DNA of 9,306 nucleotides from Pseudomonadota bacterium (GCA_023389535.1 JAEWEH010000369.1:1-9306), one strand, 5' to 3'. Shown: positions 1 to 5,553, counted from the first letter of the stretch. Numbers and translations are program-made. The notes: generated by a model from the sequence alone, not told the origin.

Positions 1-127
1 AAGTACGGTGGGTGTTGCTACGCGTCAAGCCGACTTCGCCGGCAATTTCCTCAAGCGTCAGGACCTGCCCGTCAAGGCGGATGATCGCCTCGAGCACTGC
101 CAAACCTTTCAACAGAGTCTTATCCAA
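1..127 (-). CDS. IclR-family transcriptional regulator, N-terminal fragment (runs off left edge)
   Basis: Read on the minus strand from position 127, the frame stays open to the window edge (42 codons plus one base). It gives a winged helix-turn-helix typical of IclR regulators: KTLLKGLAVLEAI for the first helix (residues ~3-15), then LTLEEIAGEVGLTRSNTHRT (residues ~23-42) for the HTH and start of the recognition helix. The effector-binding domain lies outside the window. No in-frame ATG exists before an upstream in-frame TAG, so I place the start at TTG (127-125), giving MDKTLLKG; no good Shine-Dalgarno precedes it. An ATG at 135-133 is in another frame and hits a stop quickly. It is divergent from the catabolic operon at 418, the usual arrangement for an IclR regulator and its target. 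Family is fairly sure from the HTH; exact start and effector are unknown. Confidence 0.72.
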   Translation of the reverse strand, partial: MDKTLLKGLAVLEAIIRLDGQVLTLEEIAGEVGLTRSNTHRT

Positions 128-141
128 ATCTTTACCATTAT

Positions 142-189
142 TTAGGATGCATCGTCCTGCATTCTACATCTTAGGACGGTCCTGCTTTC
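142..189. repeat. Two related inverted-repeat elements upstream of the regulator (candidate operators)
   Basis: Two similar elements lie at 142-164 and 171-189. Both have TTAGGA, a variable centre, GTCCTGC and then (A/T)TTC. The centre is TGCATC in the first copy and CG in the second. Each is also an inverted repeat: AGGA/TCCT arms in the first, and a perfect AGGAC-G-GTCCT in the second (173-183). They sit 15-60 bases upstream of the regulator start, where an autoregulatory operator would be expected. Binding by the regulator is inference. Confidence 0.4.
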
Positions 190-264
190 CCCCCGCCCCG
201 GGACTCTAGGCTGTTTATCGGCCGGTGAGTAGTACATCCGCCGTATAGCTTCCTAAATATTGGG

Positions 265-274
265 ATAACGTTAT
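265..274. promoter_or_regulatory. Perfect 10-bp palindrome ATAACGTTAT, candidate operator
   Basis: The site is a perfect palindrome 6 bp upstream of the proposed -35 box (281-286). A second 10-bp palindrome lies 24 bp away centre to centre, at 289-298. A pair of dyads next to a promoter in a divergent regulator/operon gap suggests binding sites for the neighbouring regulator. AT-rich palindromes do occur by chance, so this is tentative. Confidence 0.35.
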
Positions 275-280
275 TAAATC

Positions 281-309
281 TTGTTATGAGCTTAAGCTTG
301 ATATATGAT
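281..309 (+). promoter_or_regulatory. Predicted sigma70-type promoter of the catabolic operon
   Basis: TTGTTA (281-286, 4 of 6 matches to TTGACA) and TATGAT (304-309, 5 of 6 matches to TATAAT) are separated by 17 bp. They lie in the AT-rich gap and point at the gene starting at 418. Transcription would begin near 316, leaving a ~100-nt leader. This is the best promoter match in the window; use in vivo is not shown. Confidence 0.5.
289..298. promoter_or_regulatory. Perfect 10-bp palindrome AGCTTAAGCT inside the promoter spacer
   Basis: This perfect dyad lies between the proposed -35 and -10 boxes. A protein bound here would block RNA polymerase, so it is a candidate repressor operator paired with the palindrome at 265-274. 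Which regulator binds, if any, is inference. Confidence 0.33.
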
Positions 310-358
310 CGTTTCAGAAATCAAAGATGACGCCAGGCCGGCAAGGGTTTGCAACGTA

Positions 359-387
359 GGCGCCGAAAAAAGGCGCCGGCTCGAGCC
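359..387 (+). other. Structured leader: GGCGCC stem-loop followed by a 10-bp palindrome
   Basis: GGCGCC (359-364) and GGCGCC (372-377) flank a GAAAAAA loop and can form a 6-bp GC stem. The perfect palindrome GGCTCGAGCC (378-387) follows directly. Both fall in the predicted 5' leader of the operon, 20-60 nt before its ribosome binding site. GCTC at 379-382 could also pair with GAGC at 410-413, which overlaps the Shine-Dalgarno. No known riboswitch class is recognised. Confidence 0.3.
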
Positions 388-405
388 GCAACAAATCAAA
401 TAACA

Positions 406-412
406 AGAGGAG
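406..412 (+). promoter_or_regulatory. Ribosome binding site (AGAGGAG) fixing the start at 418
   Basis: AGAGGAG lies 5 nt before the ATG at 418. The frame is open back to a TTG at 349, but the added 23 residues (MQRRRRKKAPARAA...) are Arg-rich and come from the leader hairpin, and no comparable ribosome site precedes the TTG. The start at 418 gives MVITDVETLSCD, a normal first strand for this family. Confidence 0.75.
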
Positions 413-417
413 CTCAG

Positions 418-1641
418 ATGGTCATAACGGATGTGGAGACATTAAGCTGCGACGCCGGCTGGCGTAACTATTATTTCGTCAAGATCACCACAGACACAGG
501 CATCATCGGCTGGGCGGAATATGACGAGGGCTTCGGTTCGCCCGGCGTCACCCGCGTGATCCAGACTCTTGCGGCTTTGCTCATCAGCCAGCCGCTGCCT
601 GGTGTGGAAATGTTCCATGCGCAGGCCTACGCCCGCACCAGGCCGGCTGCGGGCGGGATCGCGGCAGAAGGAATTGCCGCGCTGGAGAACGCCTTGCTCG
701 ATGTCCACGCGAAAAAGCTGGATGTACCGTGCTATGAATTGCTGGGCGGGAAAGTGCGCGACACCCTGCGCGTCTACTGGTCGCATTGCCCGGCCTGGCG
801 CATCAATCATCCCAAGTATTTCGGGCCTGCCATTACCGATCTGGCCGGGGTGGCCGAAATGGGCAAAGAAGCCAGCCGGCGCGGGTTTACGGGACTCAAA
901 ACCAATCTTTTCATATTCGATGATGGGCCGGCGTATGCCTGGCGGCCGGGCTTCGCCGCGCCCTTCCAGCCCGATCTGAATATCGAGCGCCGGCATGTGC
1001 GCAATCTGCGTGACAACCTCGAGGCCCTGCGCGAAGGCGCCGGGCCCGACATGGACATCCTGCTGGACGTGAATTTCCACGCCAAGACGGAAGGCTTCCT
1101 GAAGTTGCTGCGCGGCATAAGCGATCTGGACGTATTCTGGGTCGAAATCGACAGCTACAGCCCCGACGCCCTGGCCTATATCCGCAGCCATAGCCCGCAC
1201 CCCATCAGCTCTTGCGAGACTCTGTTCGGGGCGCGCGAGTTCCTACCGTACTTTCAGAAGAACGCGGTCGACGTCGCCATCATCGATGTGGTGTGGAATG
1301 GCGCCTGGCAGGCGAAGAAAATCGCCGCCCTTGCGGACATCCACGAAGTTAACGTCGCTCCACATAACTTCTACGGCCACTTGTGCACCATGATGAACGC
1401 GCATTTCGCCTGCTCAGTGCCAAATTTCCGGATCATGGAGACCGACATCGATAGGCTGGCATGGGATGAAGAGCTCTTTACCCACGTGCCGGAATACAAG
1501 GATGGCCACCTTGTTGTACCCGACCGGCCGGGCTGGGGCACCGAACCCGACGAAGACGCCCTACGCAGGTACCCGCCGCGCGCCGGCGGCGGCCTGGCGC
1601 TGCCCAGGCCGGCAAGCGACGACAGCAAAAGTTCACTTTAG
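418..1641 (+). CDS. Mandelate racemase/muconate lactonizing enzyme (enolase superfamily) protein, probable acid dehydratase
   Basis: A 407-residue enolase-superfamily enzyme. Residues ~1-125 form the capping domain (VKITTDTGIIGWAEYDEG; AEGIAALENALLDVHAKKL), followed by a (beta/alpha)7-beta barrel. The Mg2+ ligands read as D217 (DVNFH), E243 (WVEID) and E267 (SCETLF). D290 (IIDVVWNG) and H316 (APHNFYGH) form the His-Asp dyad. The spacings 26/24/23/26 follow those of mandelate racemase (D195, E221, E247, D270, H297). Where that enzyme has K164-x-K166, this one has K161-T-N163, so the second lysine base is missing, and ~25 extra residues separate this motif from the first metal ligand. By family knowledge the reaction starts with proton abstraction alpha to a carboxylate; with only the His dyad intact, dehydration of a hydroxy or sugar acid is more likely than racemisation (inference). 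It is the first gene of the operon, 32 nt before the next. Superfamily is sure, substrate unknown. Confidence 0.88.
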   Translation: MVITDVETLSCDAGWRNYYFVKITTDTGIIGWAEYDEGFGSPGVTRVIQTLAALLISQPLPGVEMFHAQAYARTRPAAGGIAAEGIAALENALLDVHAKKLDVPCYELLGGKVRDTLRVYWSHCPAWRINHPKYFGPAITDLAGVAEMGKEASRRGFTGLKTNLFIFDDGPAYAWRPGFAAPFQPDLNIERRHVRNLRDNLEALREGAGPDMDILLDVNFHAKTEGFLKLLRGISDLDVFWVEIDSYSPDALAYIRSHSPHPISSCETLFGAREFLPYFQKNAVDVAIIDVVWNGAWQAKKIAALADIHEVNVAPHNFYGHLCTMMNAHFACSVPNFRIMETDIDRLAWDEELFTHVPEYKDGHLVVPDRPGWGTEPDEDALRRYPPRAGGGLALPRPASDDSKSSL

Positions 1642-1673
1642 TTGTACCCCTCAACAAAAAAGGAGATACCACG

Positions 1674-2021
1674 ATGATGAATAACTGGACGGAACACCTT
1701 GGCAATCTGCGCAAGGGAGGCAAGGCCCTTGCCGACCACAACCCTGCCGTTGTTCAGGCCTACAGGGGCCTGAATGCCGCCTTGGGCGAAGGCCAGGCGC
1801 TGGATGCCAAGACCCGTGAATTGATTGCGCTGGCCGTGGCCGTCACCACACGCTGCGACGGCTGCATTTCTTCGCACTCCGCCGCTGCACGCCAAGCCGG
1901 CGCCACAGAAAAAGAAGTCGCCGAAGCGCTGGGAACAGCGATCGCACTGAATGCCGGCGCTGCGTATGTGTACTCGACGCGCGCCATGGAGGCCTTCGGA
2001 CAGTTCGACGAGAACAAGTAG
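1674..2021 (+). CDS. Carboxymuconolactone decarboxylase (CMD)/AhpD-family protein
   Basis: A 115-residue all-alpha protein with the full AhpD signature E-x11-C-x2-C-x3-H: E49, C61, C64 (CDGC) and H68. It has the family's usual continuation (AARQAGATEKEVAEAL, then an Ala-rich helix). In AhpD the CxxC pair and the Glu/His relay carry out thiol-dependent peroxide or disulfide reduction. True gamma-carboxymuconolactone decarboxylases lack this cysteine pair, so despite the family name a redox role is more likely than decarboxylation. The length suits single-domain members, which form trimers or hexamers. AGGAG (1661-1665) lies 8 nt before ATG 1674; a second ATG follows at 1677 and could also serve. 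It lies between the dehydratase and the transport gene, so it probably belongs to the same pathway, but its part in it cannot be read from sequence. Confidence 0.87.
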   Translation: MMNNWTEHLGNLRKGGKALADHNPAVVQAYRGLNAALGEGQALDAKTRELIALAVAVTTRCDGCISSHSAAARQAGATEKEVAEALGTAIALNAGAAYVYSTRAMEAFGQFDENK

Positions 2022-2077
2022 CAAGCAGGGGCGCCCGCCGCCCCCCGCCATCCAATAGAGAAGAAAGCGATCAACTA

Positions 2078-2097
2078 GCACCGCTACCTACCGGTGC
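2078..2097 (+). other. Stem-loop just upstream of the solute-binding protein gene
   Basis: GCACCG (2078-2083) and CGGTGC (2092-2097) form a 6-bp stem with an 8-nt loop, ending 8 nt before the GGAG ribosome site (2106-2109). It has no T-run, so it is not a standard terminator. A hairpin here, in the longest gap of the operon (94 nt), could protect the downstream mRNA and raise the binding protein relative to the enzymes; that role is inference. Confidence 0.3.
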
Positions 2098-2115
2098 ATC
2101 CATGAGGAGACAAGC

Positions 2116-3090
2116 ATGACGCGCAACAACTTTCGATGGATAGGCCCCGTCACAGCCTTGGCAGTGTCCGTGATGCTAGCTTCAACCCCGGCCCTTGCGG
2201 CTTGGCCCGATGATCAGCCCATCAAGATGATCATCCCTTACGCGCCTGGAGGCGCTACCGATACCCTGGGACGGGCGATTTCCAACAGTCTGTCCAAGAA
2301 CCTGGGGCAAACCATTGTTGTCGAGAACAGGCCCGGCGCCGGCAGCATGATAGGCTCGGAATTCGTGGCGCGGGCCACGCCGGATGGCTATACCCTGGTG
2401 TTGGGCAGTATTTCGAACGTGCTGAACGCCTTCTTCTACAAGAAGCCTCTCTACGACATCCTGGCCGATCTCAAGCCCGTAGGGCAAGTGGTTTCGGTGC
2501 CTAATTTCCTGGGCGTCAATAAAAACGTGCCGGCCAACTCCATCAAAGAGCTCATCGCCCTCGCCAAGGAAAAACCGGGCGAACTCAGCTGCGCCGTCTC
2601 GGGGGTGGGCTCGTCCCCGCATTTGTCATGCGAACTGTTCAAGGCGCTGGCCGGTGTGGACATCATCACCGCTCCATTCAAAGGCGGGGCACCCGCCATT
2701 CAATCCACCATGGGTGGGCAGACAACCATGTTCTTCGCCAACGAGGCCAGACCCTATATCGAAGGCGGTCAGGTTCGCGGGCTGGGCGTGACGACCACCA
2801 AGCGGTCCGAATATTCGCCTGATCTTCCGGCGATCGCGGAACAGCTGCCTGGATACGACGTGACGGCCTGGTATGGCGTCTGGGCCCCGCCCAAGACGCC
2901 GGACAAGATCGTGAACCGCATCAGCGCCGAACTGAACAAGACTTTAAAGGACCCACAGGTGCTCAATGTGCTGGCTTCGCTCGGCGCCACGCCAACACAA
3001 AGCGATCCGAAAAAATTTGCGTCCTATATTCAAAACGAATATGACCGATGGGCAGGCATTACGTCCAAGATGAATATTCAGCGGCAATAG
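2116..3090 (+). CDS. Bug/TctC-family periplasmic solute-binding protein
   Basis: A 324-residue extracytoplasmic receptor of the tripartite tricarboxylate transporter type. The N-terminus is a signal peptide: basic TRNNFR, a hydrophobic core at ~9-24 and an ALA-A cleavage site after residue 28. The mature protein opens with KMIIPYAPGGATDTLGR (ligand loop 1) and continues with VENRPGAGSMIGSE and ATPDGYTLVLGS, all hallmarks of Bug proteins, which close over carboxylates and make few side-chain contacts. Length is typical. The membrane partners TctA/TctB are not in the window, so it either serves permeases encoded elsewhere or acts as a sensor, as is common for the many orphan Bug proteins of Bordetella-like bacteria. 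GGAG at 2106-2109 supports the start. Only 10 nt separate it from the CoA ligase gene, linking uptake to acid activation. Ligand unknown. Confidence 0.93.
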   Translation: MTRNNFRWIGPVTALAVSVMLASTPALAAWPDDQPIKMIIPYAPGGATDTLGRAISNSLSKNLGQTIVVENRPGAGSMIGSEFVARATPDGYTLVLGSISNVLNAFFYKKPLYDILADLKPVGQVVSVPNFLGVNKNVPANSIKELIALAKEKPGELSCAVSGVGSSPHLSCELFKALAGVDIITAPFKGGAPAIQSTMGGQTTMFFANEARPYIEGGQVRGLGVTTTKRSEYSPDLPAIAEQLPGYDVTAWYGVWAPPKTPDKIVNRISAELNKTLKDPQVLNVLASLGATPTQSDPKKFASYIQNEYDRWAGITSKMNIQRQ

Positions 3091-3100
3091 GAAGGAAGCC

Positions 3101-4600
3101 ATGCAACGCATCGCCGACTGCATTGCTCAATGGGTGGCGCACAGTCCGGACCGGCCCGCCGTCTCGGATGATCGCCATCACTGGACATACGCCGAGCTGG
3201 ACCGACACATCCATCATGCGGCGCAGTATCTTCAGTCCGTGGGGGTACAGGCCGGCGATCGCGTCGTACTGATCGCAGAAAACAGTGCAACCCTGGCCGC
3301 GCTGATCCTCGCGGCCGGGCGCCTGGACGCATGGGCTGTGCTGGAAAACGCGCGGCGCGCCGCCATGGAAGTCGACACCGTATGCAAGCATGCGCAACCG
3401 CGCGCCATCGTCCACGTGCTGGACAACTCGCAGGCCGCGCGCGAGCATGCACAGCGTCACGGAGCTGTGCACATCGAGACACCGTTCGGACTGGTCGCCG
3501 CAAGCCCGGCAGACCCGGCAAGCGAGCCCGAACCCGTGCACCAGAGCGGCAAGCAACAAGTCGCTGTACTGATCTACACGACAGGCACCACCGGCACACC
3601 CAAAGGCGTGATGATCACCCACGCCAATCTCCTGCACATCGGCAATCAAATGCGCCAGCAACGGCGTCTGACGCCCGAGGATCGTGTGTACGGCATTCTG
3701 CCCATCACACATGTCATGGGCCTGGCCTCGGGGCTCTTGGGCACGCTCTCGTCCGGAGCGCATATCAGGATGGTGGCGCGCTTTGACGTCGAGCAATGCA
3801 TGCAGGCGCTGCAGGATGACGGCATCACGATTCTGCAAGGCGCGCCGGCCATGTTCGCCCGCCTCGCCCAGGCTTGCGCACCTGGCCGGCGGCCGGGGCC
3901 CAGCCTGCGGGTCATCGCGGCGGGCGGAGCACCGCTGGATGCCGGCATCAAAGAGAAGGTGGAGTCCGTGTTCGGGATGACCTTGCACAACGGCTATGGC
4001 CTGACCGAAGCGTCGGGCGCCTGCTGGACCCGCCTGGATCAGGATAACCCCGATTGCTCCGTGGGCCCGCCGAACCCGGGCATGGAGATTCGCATCTGCG
4101 ACAAGGCTGGCGCCGCCGTCGCGCCCGGAGAAGTCGGCGAGTTATGGATGCGCGGGCCCTGCGTCATGAAAGGCTATTACAAGATGCCACAGCGCACGCG
4201 CGAAGTGCTCACCCCCGACGGCTGGTTCAACTCTCAAGACCTTGCCTGGCAGGCGCCGGACGGCCGGGTACACATCAATGGCCGCAGTAAAGAACTGATC
4301 ATACGGTCCGGCTTCAACGTGTCGCCGCTGGAAGTCGAGACGGCACTGAATGCGCACACGCTTGTGCAGTACTCCGCGGTACTGGGACACAGCAAGGATG
4401 GAAACGAAGAAATCGTCGCCATCATCGAGCCCAAGGCGCATGCAAGCATATGCGAAGACGAGCTGCGGCGCTTTCTGGCAGACAGGCTGTCGCCGTACAA
4501 GCGTCCCAGCCGAATCATTTTCATGGACGACCTTCCGGTCGCCCCCAACGGCAAAGTACTCAAGCAGCAGCTTTTGAAAAAACTAGGAGAGATGTTATGA
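3101..4600 (+). CDS. AMP-dependent acyl-CoA synthetase (class I adenylate-forming enzyme)
   Basis: A 499-residue ANL-superfamily ligase that should convert a carboxylic acid, ATP and CoA to acyl-CoA, AMP and PPi. Core motifs appear in order: the Thr/Gly-rich ATP loop YTTGTTGTPKG (159-169), YGLTE (299-303), the ribose-binding Asp D380 in GWFNSQDLA, the hinge GRSKELIIRSG (from 394) and the C-terminal catalytic lysine K485 in PNGKVLK. Nothing essential is missing. Length and motifs fit medium-chain, aromatic or alicyclic acid ligases about equally, so the acid is not predicted. It starts 10 nt after the solute-binding gene with a GGAAGGAAG ribosome site. Its TGA overlaps the ATG of the crotonase gene, indicating coupled translation. 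It probably activates the product of the upstream enolase-superfamily step or the imported acid itself (inference). Confidence 0.93.
   Translation: MQRIADCIAQWVAHSPDRPAVSDDRHHWTYAELDRHIHHAAQYLQSVGVQAGDRVVLIAENSATLAALILAAGRLDAWAVLENARRAAMEVDTVCKHAQPRAIVHVLDNSQAAREHAQRHGAVHIETPFGLVAASPADPASEPEPVHQSGKQQVAVLIYTTGTTGTPKGVMITHANLLHIGNQMRQQRRLTPEDRVYGILPITHVMGLASGLLGTLSSGAHIRMVARFDVEQCMQALQDDGITILQGAPAMFARLAQACAPGRRPGPSLRVIAAGGAPLDAGIKEKVESVFGMTLHNGYGLTEASGACWTRLDQDNPDCSVGPPNPGMEIRICDKAGAAVAPGEVGELWMRGPCVMKGYYKMPQRTREVLTPDGWFNSQDLAWQAPDGRVHINGRSKELIIRSGFNVSPLEVETALNAHTLVQYSAVLGHSKDGNEEIVAIIEPKAHASICEDELRRFLADRLSPYKRPSRIIFMDDLPVAPNGKVLKQQLLKKLGEML
4585..4589 (+). promoter_or_regulatory. Ribosome binding site (AGGAG) fixing the crotonase start at 4597
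   Basis: AGGAG lies 7 nt before ATG 4597, within the last codons of the ligase gene. The frame is open further upstream to an ATG at 4450, but that segment is out-of-frame ligase sequence and does not resemble a crotonase. The 4597 start gives MSEVVTYESRDGIAVV, the expected first strand. Confidence 0.8.
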
Positions 4601-5343
4601 GCGAGGTCGTAACCTATGAATCTCGGGATGGGATTGCCGTCGTGTCGATCAATTGTCCGGATCGGCTCAACGCGATCGGGCCGGAGGTCGAGGCTGGACT
4701 GCGTCAGGCCTGGATACGGCTGCGAGACAGCGACGAAGACCGGGTCGCCATTCTGACAGGCGTGGGCGACAAGGCATTCTCGGCCGGCAAAGACATGAAA
4801 TCCAGCGCACCGCCGGACTATCGCAGCTTTACGCCAGGCGTCGGCGTGCATCTGGACAAACCCATTATTTCGGCCGTTTCGGGCTGGTGCATAGGCGGCG
4901 CACTGGTGCTTGCCCAGATGTGCGACCTGTGCGTGGCGACGGAAGACGCCAAATTCACCTACCCTGAAGCGAAACTCGGCTTCGCGGGCGGAATGATTGC
5001 GTCGCTCGCATCGCGGATTCCCCTGAAGGTTGCCATGGAACTGATGCTGCTGGGCGAGGTGATCGATGCACGCCGTGCTTATGACATCGGCATGGTGAAC
5101 CGCGTCGTCCCCAATGGCCAACACCTGGACGAAGCCATGAGCATGGCGCGCCGGCTGGCGGCCAATGCGCCGGTGGTCATGTCCATGCTCAAGCGCTTTG
5201 CGGCCGCCACCGTTCCACAAAGCCCGGTAGAGATTGCCGGCCATGCCTGGCGCGAAACCGACCGGGTCTTCTCCAGCGAAGACTATCAGGAAGGCTTAAG
5301 CAGCGTCGCTGAAAAACGCCCACCCGTCTTTTCAGGCAGATAA
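4597..5343 (+). CDS. Crotonase (enoyl-CoA hydratase/isomerase) family protein
   Basis: A 248-residue crotonase. The oxyanion hole is formed by A63 in AFSAGKDM and by G101 in CIGGALVLAQMCD; both stabilise the thioester enolate. The C-terminal SSEDYQEGLSSVAEKRPPVFSGR is the standard family ending. At the two catalytic positions of rat enoyl-CoA hydratase (Glu144 and Glu164, 20 apart) this protein has V104 and E124 (YPEAKLG), also 20 apart. Only the second acid remains. By family knowledge, loss of the first Glu is found in isomerases, lyases and hydrolases such as the hydroxycinnamoyl-CoA hydratase-lyase, so simple hydration should not be assumed. It overlaps the ligase gene by ATGA and is the last gene of the catabolic operon, so the acyl-CoA made next door is its likely substrate. 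Family is sure, reaction is open. Confidence 0.92.
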   Translation: MSEVVTYESRDGIAVVSINCPDRLNAIGPEVEAGLRQAWIRLRDSDEDRVAILTGVGDKAFSAGKDMKSSAPPDYRSFTPGVGVHLDKPIISAVSGWCIGGALVLAQMCDLCVATEDAKFTYPEAKLGFAGGMIASLASRIPLKVAMELMLLGEVIDARRAYDIGMVNRVVPNGQHLDEAMSMARRLAANAPVVMSMLKRFAAATVPQSPVEIAGHAWRETDRVFSSEDYQEGLSSVAEKRPPVFSGR

Positions 5344-5350
5344 TGAGTCT

Positions 5351-5372
5351 TGCCGGGGGAAATACCCCAGCA
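5351..5372 (+). other. Stem-loop 7 nt after the crotonase stop (weak terminator candidate)
   Basis: TGC-C-GGGG pairs with CCCC-A-GCA around the loop GAAATA, a 7-bp stem with one mismatch, starting 7 nt past the stop codon at 5341-5343. No T-run follows, so if it ends transcription it is not a classical intrinsic terminator. It may instead mark the 3' end of the operon mRNA. Confidence 0.3.
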
Positions 5373-5412
5373 ATCCTGTTCGACAAGAATGATTCCTGTC
5401 CGGCCAATTTGC

Positions 5413-5434
5413 TTGAGGGGTAATGTCCCCCCAA
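5413..5434 (+). other. Second stem-loop with the same architecture as the one at 5351
   Basis: TTG-A-GGGG pairs with CCCC-C-CAA around the loop TAATGT: again 3 bp, one mismatch, four G-C pairs and a 6-nt loop. The G-runs and C-runs of the two hairpins can also cross-pair (5355-5359 with 5427-5431, or 5365-5368 with 5417-5420), giving alternative folds. No function is known. Confidence 0.3.
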
Positions 5435-5547
5435 CAGGCGTTTGAGCTTACACATAGCGTTTTCACTTGGGGCGAAGGGTGCGCCCTGAGTCGTGTTCAA
5501 AGCGCTCGCCAGAAACATGGCAACACAAAGCCGGCGGCGCAAAAGGA

Positions 5548-5553
5548 TACAAT
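5548..5553 (+). promoter_or_regulatory. mlaFp: Predicted -10 box (TACAAT) of the mla operon
   Basis: TACAAT (5 of 6 matches to TATAAT), in the context AAAAGGATACAATGCG, lies 27 nt before the mlaF ATG. A start site near 5560 would leave a ~20-nt leader. The -35 position (around 5525-5530, ACAAAG) is a poor match, so an activator or a different sigma factor may be needed. The gap otherwise holds only the two hairpins. Confidence 0.4.

Noticed and set aside
161..189. Full sigma70 promoter for the regulator on the minus strand
   Set aside because: TAGAAT is a fair -10 box, but no -35-like hexamer lies 16-18 bp upstream, so I did not call it as a feature.
12..209. Open frame of 65 residues on the + strand at the left edge
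   Set aside because: It is antisense to the IclR HTH, is Ser/Pro/Arg-rich, and resembles no family.
349..417. Longer N-terminus (TTG at 349) for the enolase-superfamily enzyme
   Set aside because: The extra 23 residues are encoded by leader hairpin sequence, and the strong AGAGGAG site supports ATG 418.
442..1200. Long minus-strand open frame of 252 residues
   Set aside because: It is a shadow of the enolase-superfamily gene; His/Gln/Gly-rich composition, no domain motif, and the + frame has all catalytic residues.
3059..3988. Minus-strand open frame of 309 residues
   Set aside because: It is antisense to the acyl-CoA synthetase, whose motifs are intact; the product is Cys/His/Arg-rich with no recognisable fold.
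4234..5244. Minus-strand open frame of 336 residues spanning the ligase/crotonase junction
   Set aside because: High-GC shadow frame across two well-supported + strand genes with no family similarity.
5351..5372. Classical intrinsic terminator after the crotonase gene
   Set aside because: The stem is present but no T-run follows, so I list it only as a stem-loop.
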